Positions 1 through 6,427 are shown, counted from the first letter of the stretch. The stretch: DNA of 8,844 bases from Desulfobacteraceae bacterium (GCA_007136525.1 SLGU01000228.1:1-8844), one strand, 5' to 3'. Program-made: numbers and translations. Notes: generated by a model not told the origin, from the letters alone.

Positions 1-9
1 AACCTCCTT
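1..9 (-). promoter_or_regulatory. Shine-Dalgarno of a gene starting just off the left edge
   Basis: Read on the minus strand the window ends in AAGGAGGTT, a full complement of the 16S rRNA 3' end. This implies a minus-strand start codon a few bases beyond position 1. The gap between it and the amidase stop (about 188 bases) is AT-rich around 79-150 and contains a TATAAG (79-84, minus) that could be a -10 box, though I see no convincing -35. No clear terminator was seen after the amidase, so the next gene could be its own unit or a continuation of the amidase unit. Confidence 0.6.
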
Positions 10-188
10 GACTTGGTTAGAGTTAAGCGGCCCCTGTTTTACGAAAGCGGGCACAGCACACATTTCCCATGCCACCGGCTTATATTAAGATGAAACTTTA
101 ATAGAACTTTTTCCAAATTGCAAGAAATAGAAAGCGAAAAAGTGACAATTTTGATGTTTTTAGCGGTTGGGGTTGCATATGTGAAAAA

Positions 189-1655
189 CTAAAAACCCGC
201 CGGAGGGGTGAAGCTGCCGGTGATTTCTTCCAGTTGTTTTGCCATAAACATCGTTGTCCGGTCTTCGAGGTAGGGGCCGATAATCTGTATCCCGGCGGGC
301 ATTCCGCCGGGGCAAAGCCCCATGGGCGCAACCGTTGCGGGCAGATAGGCCATGCCTGCAAGACCGGACCAGGCGGAAAGTTCCATGTAAGGGCGTGGAA
401 TGCCGTTTACCGGAAAGTGCCGGTCATACATATAGCCGTGATCATGGCGAACGGCCGTCACCGGCGCGGCCGGGCAGAGAAGCACATCGTAGTGCTTGAA
501 AAAATCCGCCCACTGCTGGCGGACGATCTGCCGCAGGGCGTTGTTTTCAACCCATCGTTTATGAAGCTGGGTTGCGCCCCTGAGATGACAGGCCTTGTAA
601 GAACGGTCGTCCGGCCCCAGGCCGGCCGCCTCTTCCATCCATTTGTTAAAGTATTTGTCGGGCGATCCCGCACCGATAACCGCTGCGAGAAAGCCCAGAA
701 ACAGTTCCTGATTGACTGCAAGATCGATTTCAGGGTGCGCATCCGTGATTTTCGCACCGGCTGCCGCCAGCCGGTCGATCGTCTGCGACAGCAGGTCCCC
801 GACGCCGGCGTCGACCGGGCAGGCGTTGTCGTCCGGCCACACCGCGATCCTCAGGTCGGCAAGCGATGTCTGCCGGGGCGGCGGCAGCGCGATCTGCCAT
901 GCGCGTCTTTCCGGTTTCTCCGGTGCGATCAGGAGGTCCATGGCCAGGGAAATGTCGTCCATGCGCCTGGCCAGGGGGCCGGCGACCAGAAGATCGATCC
1001 CTAAAACATATTCACCGGTGAAAATGCCGGGCATGGGCGGGATATGCCCCCGGAGCGGTACGATCCCGTAACTGGGTTTGTGCCCGTATATGCCGCAGAA
1101 ATGGGCAGGAAGCCTTATGGACCCGGCAATGTCGCTGCCGATCTCGATTCCGGACAGGCCGGCCGCCACGGCAGCGGCCGCACCGCCGGACGAACCGCCC
1201 GGCGTTGTGTCTGTATCCCAGGGGTTGTTGCTCTGCCCGTAGACGTCGTTATAGCTCTGAAAATCCCCGCCGAAAAGAGGGACATTGGTTTTTCCGAAGA
1301 TGACGGCCCCGGCATCGACCAATGACTGCACCACGTCCGCGTTTCTTGACGGTATATGCGCCTTGAGCCGGGGAGACCCGGATGTGCAGGGCATGCCGGC
1401 GACTTCAAAGGTGTCCTTGATCGTTACCGGCAGCCCGTGCAGGGGGCCCCATGACTCGTTTTTCGCCCGTGCCGCGTCGGCCTTTTTTGCCCGGGCCCGT
1501 GCGGGTTCAGCGTCAATATGCACGATGGCGTTGATCTTCGGGTTCAGGCGCCCGACCCGTTCGAGGTAATGTTCGAGCAGTTCCGTTGCGGATACTTTGC
1601 CGTTTTTAATGGCCGCAACCTGGTTTGCCGCTGAATCAAAGACCAGTTCTTTCAT
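189..1655 (-). CDS. Amidase-signature family hydrolase
   Basis: This is a 488-residue amidase-signature enzyme, a family that hydrolyses carboxamide bonds to acid plus ammonia or amine, usually in the cytoplasm. The Ser-cisSer-Lys triad is visible: Lys80 in PVTIKD, the cis-Ser at 155 in TPGGSSGG, and the nucleophile Ser179 in GSDIAGSIRLPA. The 24-residue spacing between the two serines equals that of known members. The stretch DIAGSIR differs from the usual D-x-G-G-S-I-R by one Ala. The C-terminal GMPAGIQIIGP block, typical of the family, is present and the length is normal. The ATG start is preceded by GGAGG seven bases upstream. It lies 30 bases behind the dehydrogenase stop, so the two are probably co-transcribed. 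No GatB or GatC neighbour is seen, so a GatA role is unlikely. Substrate cannot be told from sequence; no signal peptide is evident. Confidence 0.93.
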   Translation of the reverse strand: MKELVFDSAANQVAAIKNGKVSATELLEHYLERVGRLNPKINAIVHIDAEPARARAKKADAARAKNESWGPLHGLPVTIKDTFEVAGMPCTSGSPRLKAHIPSRNADVVQSLVDAGAVIFGKTNVPLFGGDFQSYNDVYGQSNNPWDTDTTPGGSSGGAAAAVAAGLSGIEIGSDIAGSIRLPAHFCGIYGHKPSYGIVPLRGHIPPMPGIFTGEYVLGIDLLVAGPLARRMDDISLAMDLLIAPEKPERRAWQIALPPPRQTSLADLRIAVWPDDNACPVDAGVGDLLSQTIDRLAAAGAKITDAHPEIDLAVNQELFLGFLAAVIGAGSPDKYFNKWMEEAAGLGPDDRSYKACHLRGATQLHKRWVENNALRQIVRQQWADFFKHYDVLLCPAAPVTAVRHDHGYMYDRHFPVNGIPRPYMELSAWSGLAGMAYLPATVAPMGLCPGGMPAGIQIIGPYLEDRTTMFMAKQLEEITGSFTPPAGF

Positions 1656-1685
1656 TTATGCGCCTCCAGTTCCCTGAAAAATCGA

Positions 1686-2621
1686 TTATCCTTGTAAGTT
1701 TACGGCAGCTTGGGATGCCTGACCGTCGATGAAACCGGGTTTTTGAAAATCAGGGTCCGGGTAATCGTAAAACCCGCGACCGGTTTTTACCCCCAGATCG
1801 CCCCGGTCGACATACTGCTTCAGGAACAGGGCATTGGCCGCCTGCTGGGGGCTTCCGGTTTTTTTTGCCCAGTAGTCGGTGATTTTGTATACGGTGTCAA
1901 TGCCGATGCTGTCCATGATGCCGAATGGACCTACCAGGGTATGCATCACCCCCATCCACGAACGGTCAACGTCCGCTACGGAAGCCACGCCTTTTGCCGC
2001 AAGGGTTTGTGCCGATTCAAGAAGGGTCATGAGCATGGCGTTAAACACGTAGCCGTTGCTTTCTTTTTTCAGGACGATGGCCACCTGCCCGATTTTTTTT
2101 GCAAAGGCTTCGATGAGCGCAAGCGTTTCCGGAGAGGTCCCGGGGTGCGGCATGATGTCAACGATTTTCGTAAACCGGGTGTCATGAAAATGTAGCGCCG
2201 CAAAACGGTCCGGCCGGCCCGTGGCCGCTGCGAACATCGAGGGGAGAAGCGAGGACGTATTGGTCGTGAAAATGGTGCGGGCGGGGCAGATTTCATTGAA
2301 TGCGGCAAATGTTTTTCCCTTGAGGTCCGGATCTTCCGGAATGGATTCGCTGATCAGGTCCGCGTTATTGCCGGCCTTTTCCGGGTCGGTTTCTGTTTTG
2401 ATCCGTTCAAGGGCTTCCATGGCCTGCGCTTGGGAAATGCGCCCGCCTGCCATGTAAGTTTTCGCCAGCTTTCCCATCCGGTCCATTGCCTTTTCAAGCA
2501 TTTCCGTGCTGATATCGTAGAGAACGACATCGAGCCCGGATACCGCGCACTGGAATCCGATCTGCTGGCCCATGTTGCCCGAACCGACCACTAAAACGGT
2601 ATGAATATCTTCAACTTTCAA
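1686..2621 (-). CDS. 3-hydroxyacyl-CoA / 3-hydroxybutyryl-CoA dehydrogenase family protein
   Basis: This 311-residue NAD-dependent dehydrogenase is of the type that interconverts 3-hydroxyacyl-CoA and 3-ketoacyl-CoA in beta-oxidation or butyrate-type pathways. The N-terminal Rossmann fold shows VVGSGNMGQQI (residues 11-21) and the NAD-ribose acidic residue Asp36; NTSSL is at 121-125. The C-terminal helical domain carries GPFGIMDSIGIDT and ends near the typical GRGFYDY. The catalytic His is probably His144. Its partner, usually Glu in VE(V/I), is Asp155 in IVDIMPHPG, and the usual HFFNP is HFHDT; this looks like a subfamily variant. I chose a TTG start at 2621 because AGGAGG lies six bases upstream. 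The reading frame stays open 46 codons further, but those residues do not resemble the family. It probably leads an operon with the amidase. The physiological substrate is unknown. Confidence 0.9.
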   Translation of the reverse strand: MKVEDIHTVLVVGSGNMGQQIGFQCAVSGLDVVLYDISTEMLEKAMDRMGKLAKTYMAGGRISQAQAMEALERIKTETDPEKAGNNADLISESIPEDPDLKGKTFAAFNEICPARTIFTTNTSSLLPSMFAAATGRPDRFAALHFHDTRFTKIVDIMPHPGTSPETLALIEAFAKKIGQVAIVLKKESNGYVFNAMLMTLLESAQTLAAKGVASVADVDRSWMGVMHTLVGPFGIMDSIGIDTVYKITDYWAKKTGSPQQAANALFLKQYVDRGDLGVKTGRGFYDYPDPDFQKPGFIDGQASQAAVNLQG

Positions 2622-2695
2622 ATCCGGCCTCCTGCACTGTTTTGGTGAATGAAGAAAAGGGCTGCAATGCTTGTGCCGCGACGATCGACAACACA

Positions 2696-2724
2696 TATAT
2701 AGAATGTTTTCGGCATGAGCGCAA
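2696..2724 (-). promoter_or_regulatory. Candidate sigma-70 promoter for the dehydrogenase-amidase unit
   Basis: On the minus strand TTGCGC (2719-2724) and TATATA (2696-2701) are separated by exactly 17 bases and lie about 75 bases upstream of the TTG start. The -35 match is weak (3 of 6) and the -10 matches 4 of 6, so this is only a candidate. The divergent intergenic region 2622-2921 shows no other clear operator; an AT-rich tract near 2780-2815 could hold the plus-strand promoter for the YgjP-like gene. Confidence 0.3.
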
Positions 2725-2921
2725 GCAGTGGTTCCGGCAGGAAGCGGCAAACCGGTCAAAAAGAGGCCTGCCGCGTTTTTTTATTGCAATAAATATAAAA
2801 TTGGATAAAGATGGTCTGAAATTCATGCTTGATTGCAATATCTCTTGTTGGAACATCCGGAAAAAATCAGTGTTATCAGCTTTTGACAGGCTTGTATCCC
2901 TTTGAATCGATTGCCTCAAAT

Positions 2922-3521
2922 ATGACTGTTATTCCTATGGCATCCAAAAAAGTTGTTAAAATACGGGGTGTTGGCGAGGTATTGCTCGAAAGGAGCCGTC
3001 GGGCAAAGCACTTTAACCTGACAATCAAACCGATGAACGTCATCCGGGTGGCGGTCCCCTCCGATGTTTCCTTTATGGATGCGGAGCTTTTTGCCCGGTC
3101 CAAGAAGCAGTGGCTGCGAAAGCACCTCGAGAAGATCGAGGTTATGGCCAGGGAAATCGAAGATGCGGTTGCGGTATACCCGGTGGACCGGCGGGCTGCC
3201 CGGCAGGTGCTTGTCTGCCGGTTGAACCAGTTGTCGGAAGGGCTTTGCCTGCATTATAACAAGGTTTTTATAAAGTGCCAGAAAACCCGTTGGGGAAGCT
3301 GCTCCATGGCCAACAACATCAACCTGAACCTGAACCTGGTCCGCCTGCCCCAGGAGTTGATGGATTATGCCATTATCCACGAACTGGTTCATACGAAGGT
3401 TAAAAATCACGGCAGGCGGTTTTGGGAACTGTTGACGCTTTGCCTGCCTGACGCTGAAGCGCTTGACCGGGAACTGGACCGTTATTGGGTATTGCTGGGT
3501 GATTTTCCCGGAAACGATTAG
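2922..3521 (+). CDS. YgjP-like metallopeptidase-domain protein (DUF45 / M48-like)
   Basis: This is a protein of about 199 residues of the YgjP/DUF45 family, zinc metallopeptidase-fold proteins related to SprT and M48. E. coli YgjP is annotated as a UTP pyrophosphatase, so the activity here is uncertain. Visible hallmarks are KTRWGSCS at 121-128, the zinc motif HELVH at 153-157 and the third ligand His163 in NHGRRFW. The N-terminal part is the usual basic strand-rich region with R-R-A-K-H-F-N-L and VRVAVPSD-like sequence. The start is uncertain: ATG at 2922 or ATG at 2937 both suit the family, neither has a good Shine-Dalgarno, and a TTG at 2829 extends the frame further. It is the only plus-strand gene here, divergent from the dehydrogenase and convergent with the quinate-like gene. 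Its stop is five bases before a 132-base palindrome that could mark the transcript end. Confidence 0.88.
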   Translation: MTVIPMASKKVVKIRGVGEVLLERSRRAKHFNLTIKPMNVIRVAVPSDVSFMDAELFARSKKQWLRKHLEKIEVMAREIEDAVAVYPVDRRAARQVLVCRLNQLSEGLCLHYNKVFIKCQKTRWGSCSMANNINLNLNLVRLPQELMDYAIIHELVHTKVKNHGRRFWELLTLCLPDAEALDRELDRYWVLLGDFPGND

Positions 3522-3525
3522 AACC

Positions 3526-3657
3526 CGTCTCAAAATTGTCTTTCGGCTCAATATCTTTGTTGGCGTCGTGTTTCAAATCCTCGAAATACGCGCGTATGTC
3601 TCCAGTTTGAAACAAAACGCCGCCGCGATCTTGAACCGAAATCCGAATTTTGAGATG
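3526..3657. repeat. 132-base imperfect palindrome (MITE-like intergenic element, family I)
   Basis: Two 66-base arms mirror each other around ATACGCGCGTAT (3586-3597). Well-paired blocks are the termini TCTCAAAATT/AATTTTGAGA, the TTTCGG(C/T)TCAA(T/G)ATC block, GGCGT..TGTTTCAAA with TTTGAAAC..ACGCC, and the central 12-mer. Small bulges compensate so that the ends are exactly equidistant from the centre. It begins five bases after the YgjP-like stop. Part of the left arm recurs at 3670 and at 6294, so it belongs to a dispersed family. No ORF for mobility is present; as RNA it would form a long hairpin between convergent genes. Confidence 0.75.
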
Positions 3658-3669
3658 CGTTATAGAAGT

Positions 3670-3695
3670 CATCTCAAAATTGTCTTTCAGCCCAT
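3670..3695. repeat. Partial second copy of the family I left arm
   Basis: CATCTCAAAATTGTCTTTC repeats the start of the left arm of the palindrome at 3526. Its first 12 bases form a perfect inverted repeat with the right terminus of that palindrome (3646-3657), with a 12-base spacer. After about 3695 similarity is lost. The remaining sequence to 3768 holds no gene that I can support. Confidence 0.6.
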
Positions 3696-3768
3696 CCGCC
3701 ACACAATAGCCCTCCCAATCGACTGCGCACCGCTGCCATGCGGTCTGCTTCGACTTTGTGCTTCCGGC

Positions 3769-3801
3769 TTTCGATTGCGATCCCGATTTCGATTTCGATT
3801 G
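3769..3801. repeat. Short degenerate hexamer repeat (CGATTT/CGATTG units)
   Basis: The stretch consists of tandem TCGATT-like units, with two exact GATTTC units followed by degenerate ones. It lies just downstream of the quinate-like stop codon on the minus strand. It reads as alternating Ser-Lys or Arg-Phe in the various frames and is not coding in my view. Confidence 0.5.
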
Positions 3802-3812
3802 TCCAAACCACA

Positions 3813-4757
3813 TCATATAGCTATTGGGCCGAAAGGGTATATTACCCGGGGCGCCATTTCAAGGCGGCTGATCGTGTTTTCTATATACGGGGCGTCCGGC
3901 ATCTCCCGGCGGCCATCGGAGGCAACCATGAACATGGCCTCCAGGACCCCCGGTCCGAAAACTTTTTCCGTCATTTTTGGAATGGTGTCGATAATCATGC
4001 GGACACCGCGCTGTTTCAGAAAACGGAGCCTGTCGGGCTGGACTGCGGCGGTGATCACGATTTTCCCTTCGAGCTCATCAATCCCGCAATCACCAATATC
4101 CTCAAAGAAACAGGAATGGGGCACGACAAGGATATCGGCATTTTTTATCCCTTTGAAAATGATATGCGTGTTGCACGCGTCCAGAAAAAAGGTTTTGTCC
4201 GAGAGCCTTTTCGAACCGAGCTTTTTCGTGAAGGGGTGCACGTATTCCGCATACAGCCTGAGGTCTTCCACTGTATACAGCAATTTTGGAATACCTGCGG
4301 ACAAGATGGGGTCGCAAAACGTGAAGTTGTCCGTATATTCAAGAAGGTCGGAGGCGAGGTCGGCATCGGTGATGCCGGAGGTGAACACAATGGCCGCCTG
4401 GTCAAAAAGATCGTCGCTGACTTGCTGTTCTATCTGATTCAGGGTCCATCTCCGGCATACCGGGAGCAGCGTTCGGCCGGAGAAAACCGGGGTGGAAAAA
4501 TGATTGCAGATTTCATTGATCTTTTTTTCCTGCCGGTCCTGCAGGCCTGCGGAAATCGTCTCCGATGGAAACCGGATATTTTCCAGGGCAAGAACATCCG
4601 CACGGCCGTTCCATTGCTCAAGGGCATCCGCTGCAGCGGCCATGTCGCCGCCGGTTTCAATATGGATGACGTGAAAATCATGCCCGAGGAAGCGTACACG
4701 GGAATCGGTATTTTTTTCCCCGTTTTTCAGATTCACCGCGGCGATCGTTTTCATCAT
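3813..4757 (-). CDS. Quinate 5-dehydrogenase-like protein (family assignment tentative)
   Basis: This 314-residue soluble protein resembles, from memory, the bacterial proteins annotated 'quinate 5-dehydrogenase'. Points of likeness are an N-terminal strand followed by RVRFLGHDFHVIHIETGGDM, the central CDPILSAGIP segment, and the C-terminal LEGKIVITAAVQPDRLRFL followed by RGVRMIIDTIP and FGPGVLEA. That family name rests on weak functional evidence, and I see no classical GxGxxG dinucleotide motif, so the reaction is unproven. The start is ATGATG at 4754-4757, four to seven bases after AGGG; a GTG at 4775 is in frame but lacks a ribosome site. It follows the unknown gene by 18 bases and is probably the last gene of a three-gene unit. 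The stop faces the repeat-filled region and the convergent YgjP-like gene. Confidence 0.6.
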   Translation of the reverse strand: MMKTIAAVNLKNGEKNTDSRVRFLGHDFHVIHIETGGDMAAAADALEQWNGRADVLALENIRFPSETISAGLQDRQEKKINEICNHFSTPVFSGRTLLPVCRRWTLNQIEQQVSDDLFDQAAIVFTSGITDADLASDLLEYTDNFTFCDPILSAGIPKLLYTVEDLRLYAEYVHPFTKKLGSKRLSDKTFFLDACNTHIIFKGIKNADILVVPHSCFFEDIGDCGIDELEGKIVITAAVQPDRLRFLKQRGVRMIIDTIPKMTEKVFGPGVLEAMFMVASDGRREMPDAPYIENTISRLEMAPRVIYPFGPIAI

Positions 4758-4775
4758 TTTTCCCTGTTCAACCAC

Positions 4776-5327
4776 TTAAATGAAACCTGCGCCTTTGAGA
4801 TACGCCCTGACACGGCTGATATTGGTTATAAACATGCGGGTGCCGGTCATTCGGGTAAAAAGGTCGTCCCTGTTGCCGCATATGGCAGCGAATTCCGGGC
4901 CTATGGCAACGGCGGGGTCTTTTGCGGCTTCTGCGTCCGGGTTGTTGGAAATTGATGCGACATAATGGTCCAGGCGTTGCTTGAGCACCTGGAAGTAATC
5001 GATGGGGGTTCCGGAAACGGCAGTCGCCGTTTCGGACAATCCGTTTGAAAATTCGAGGATCATGCCCCAGAAACCCTCAAGCAGTTGCTGTTTAAACGGC
5101 GAGCCTGCCAGGTGAGCCGAAATGGCCCACCCGGTTGCGACGATTTTCATGACGCCGAGTTCGTATTCCACGGCTGTCCGGTTGACTTCGGCTTCTCCGT
5201 GAAGCTTTTCCATCAGCCACTTCACTTCTTCACGATCAATGGCGTAATGGAAAAGATCTTCTTTCGCCTGCCGGATCCGCTCGTCTTCTTGAATGCCTTT
5301 TGTCATATTAACCTGCAGGTCGTTCAT
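4776..5327 (-). CDS. Uncharacterised helical protein
   Basis: I do not recognise this protein of about 183 residues. It is charged at the N terminus (KGIQEDERIRQAKEDLF) and appears mostly alpha-helical and soluble, without signal peptide or clear membrane segment. It contains Trp-rich helices (EEVKWLMEKL, LEGFWGMIL) and a C-terminal TGTRMFITNISRVRAYLKG stretch. Position between a cytidylate-kinase-like gene and a quinate-dehydrogenase-like gene, with only 18 bases to the latter, suggests co-transcription. The start is uncertain: ATG 5327 lies immediately outside a palindromic element and has no well-spaced Shine-Dalgarno; ATG 5306 has a weak GCAGG five bases upstream; ATG 5351 lies within the element. 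The missing strong ribosome site may result from insertion of that element. Confidence 0.75.
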   Translation of the reverse strand: MNDLQVNMTKGIQEDERIRQAKEDLFHYAIDREEVKWLMEKLHGEAEVNRTAVEYELGVMKIVATGWAISAHLAGSPFKQQLLEGFWGMILEFSNGLSETATAVSGTPIDYFQVLKQRLDHYVASISNNPDAEAAKDPAVAIGPEFAAICGNRDDLFTRMTGTRMFITNISRVRAYLKGAGFI

Positions 5328-5328
5328 C

Positions 5329-5457
5329 CTGACGGCTTCGCAAATACCCATATCCGGGTTGCGTACAATATCTGAAGCATTTCACGCACGGCTCAGTCCG
5401 CTCAGTTCTTCAGGATGAAGCGCAACGCAGATATGGGGCTTTTTACGAAGCCGTCAA
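5329..5457. repeat. Inverted-repeat element A (family II) filling an intergenic gap
   Basis: The ends are inverted repeats: TGACGGCTTCG at 5330-5340 and CGAAGCCGTCA at 5446-5456, followed inward by CCCATATC and GATATGGG. The core CACGCACGGCTCAGTCCGCT with CAGTTCTTCA matches element B (6124-6300) in the same orientation (CACGTACGGCTAAGTACGCT, CAATTCTTCA), as does CAATATCTG on the left. The right terminus supplies the TGA stop codon of the cytidylate-kinase-like gene, and the left terminus abuts a start codon of the next gene. No ORF is present, so this is a MITE-like, non-autonomous element. Confidence 0.75.
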
Positions 5458-6065
5458 GGTTCAACGAGATGAGCGATCTGGTTCATGGCCTGCTCCAGGG
5501 TGAGCCGGCCCATGTTGAGGACCATGTGATAAGTCTCCGGGTCGTTGAAATTGGTGCAGCCCATTTTTGCATAGACATTTTTTCTGCGCTTCTCACCGCC
5601 CAGGACTTCCTGATAGGCTTTGCTGTCGGAAAGGTTGTAGCGCCGCTGCATGAACTTGATGCGCTGCGCCTTGTCCGCCACCAGAAGGAAATGAAAGGTA
5701 TTTTCCCGTTCCGCGAGGATAAACTGGCTGCCGCGTCCCAGCAGGATGATGTTGTCCTGTCTGGCTAGATCGGTGATCACCTCCTTGAGCTTTTCGGCGT
5801 AAATGACCTCGTCGATATAGCCTGAATTCTCACCGGCCAGGCGTTCCATGTAGTGCCTGCTTAACATGGTGGATACAATTTTTGAAAAAAGGCCGCCGGC
5901 AATTTCTTCCATTTCCGCAACGGATTCTTTCGTCACCCGGATGCGCTTGGACAGTTCCTGTATCACAGCATCGTCAAGAAACCTGTAATTGAGCTTTTCA
6001 GCGACCATCTGACCGAGCGTCCGGCCGCCGGCCCCGAAGTGCCTGGAGATTGTAATCACAGCCAT
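5454..6065 (-). CDS. Cytidylate-kinase-like family protein
   Basis: This 203-residue P-loop protein belongs to the cytidylate kinase-like family (Cytidylate_kin2 type). Visible hallmarks are MAVITISRHFGAGGRTLG at the N terminus, the family's variant of the nucleotide-binding loop with Arg where classical kinases have Lys-Ser/Thr; LNYRFLDD (25-32); LLGRGSQFIL (108-117); a basic lid-like segment around 138-162 (MQRRYNL, EKRRKN); and DPETYHMVLNMGRL, typical near the end. A true CMP kinase activity is not established for this family and the substrate is unknown. The ATG start has GAGG six bases upstream. It appears to head a unit with the unknown and quinate-like genes, although 126 bases of element A intervene before the second gene. 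Its stop codon TGA lies within the terminal inverted repeat of that element. Confidence 0.9.
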   Translation of the reverse strand: MAVITISRHFGAGGRTLGQMVAEKLNYRFLDDAVIQELSKRIRVTKESVAEMEEIAGGLFSKIVSTMLSRHYMERLAGENSGYIDEVIYAEKLKEVITDLARQDNIILLGRGSQFILAERENTFHFLLVADKAQRIKFMQRRYNLSDSKAYQEVLGGEKRRKNVYAKMGCTNFNDPETYHMVLNMGRLTLEQAMNQIAHLVEP

Positions 6066-6123
6066 TGTAAACCTCGCATGTAATATGTTTATGGTGCACC
6101 GGTTTCACTGTTCAGCGCTTGTC

Positions 6124-6300
6124 TCAAAATTGACGACTTCGCAAAAAGTCCAATATCTGCGTTACGCGCAATTTCCGAAGAATCTCACGTACGGCTAAGT
6201 ACGCTCAATTCTTCAAAAATTGCGCAAGCCTTGATCTTGTCACGCCATGGCGTGATTCAAAGTCGTCTGATCTCGACTTTTTACGGGTTCATCAAAATTG
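6124..6300. repeat. Inverted-repeat element B (family II), apparently inserted in a family I copy
   Basis: The left end TTGACGACTTCGCAAAAAGTCC (6130-6151) matches the terminus of element A, and the right end GACTTTTTACGGGTTCATCAA is its imperfect inverse. A 60-base hairpin (6166-6225) pairs symmetrically: GCGCAATTT, GAAGAAT and CGTAC with their complements around the loop GGCTAA. A perfect palindrome CACGCCATGGCGTG occupies 6241-6254. TCAAAATTG flanks both ends (6124-6132 and 6292-6300). It lies about 60 bases upstream of the cytidylate-kinase-like gene, with no ORF. Confidence 0.7.
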
Positions 6301-6342
6301 TCTTCCAGTCCAATCTCTTTGCTGGCGCTTTATGTTGAGATG
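6294..6342. repeat. Shortened copy of the family I element
   Basis: AAAATTGTCTTCCAGTCCAA followed by TCTCTTTGCTGGCG closely matches the left arm of the palindrome at 3526 (about 33 of 39 bases), then jumps to TTGAGATG (6335-6342), which matches its right terminus. The missing middle suggests an internal deletion. GTCTCAAAATTG just before element B (6121-6132) supplies the rest of its left end. Confidence 0.6.
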
Positions 6343-6374
6343 ATTCTCATGTCTTTTTATTAAGGTGCCTATGG

Positions 6375-6427
6375 AAAAAAATAAACATAAAAGCAGCCGC
6401 TTTCATATGAAATGCACAAAAAAGTGC
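6375..6427 (-). terminator. Weak candidate terminator after the membrane-protein gene
   Basis: On the minus strand, starting at the stop codon, there are GCAC-T6-GTGC (6414-6427), the palindrome TTTCATATGAAA (6401-6412) and AAAGC-GGCT-GCTTT (6390-6403), followed after a few bases by a run of seven T. The stems are short and the T-run is not directly adjacent, so this is only a candidate. Confidence 0.3.

Noticed and set aside
41..44. HIGN instead of HIGH in the CysRS paralogue (residue numbers) considered as a lesion
   Set aside because: HIGN is found in ordinary bacterial CysRS such as that of Bacillus, so it does not indicate loss of function.
234..1004. A 256-codon plus-strand frame opposite the amidase
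   Set aside because: It is an antisense shadow of the amidase, whose catalytic motifs are unambiguous.
2642..2905. A small plus-strand frame of 87 codons in the divergent intergenic region
   Set aside because: It uses a TTG start without a ribosome site, has no family likeness and overlaps the likely promoters.
3526..3681. CRISPR-like or tandem repeat array
   Set aside because: The repeats are inverted arms of a palindrome with no regular spacer series.
3400..3816. A minus-strand frame of 138 codons across the palindrome
   Set aside because: It reads through repeat arms (Ser-Lys-rich start from the hexamer repeat, KDNFE from both termini) and overlaps the end of the YgjP-like gene; coding is not supported.
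3738..4955. A 405-codon plus-strand open frame opposite the quinate-like and unknown genes
   Set aside because: It is the antisense shadow of two minus-strand frames with ribosome sites; its translation resembles no family and spans two gene boundaries.
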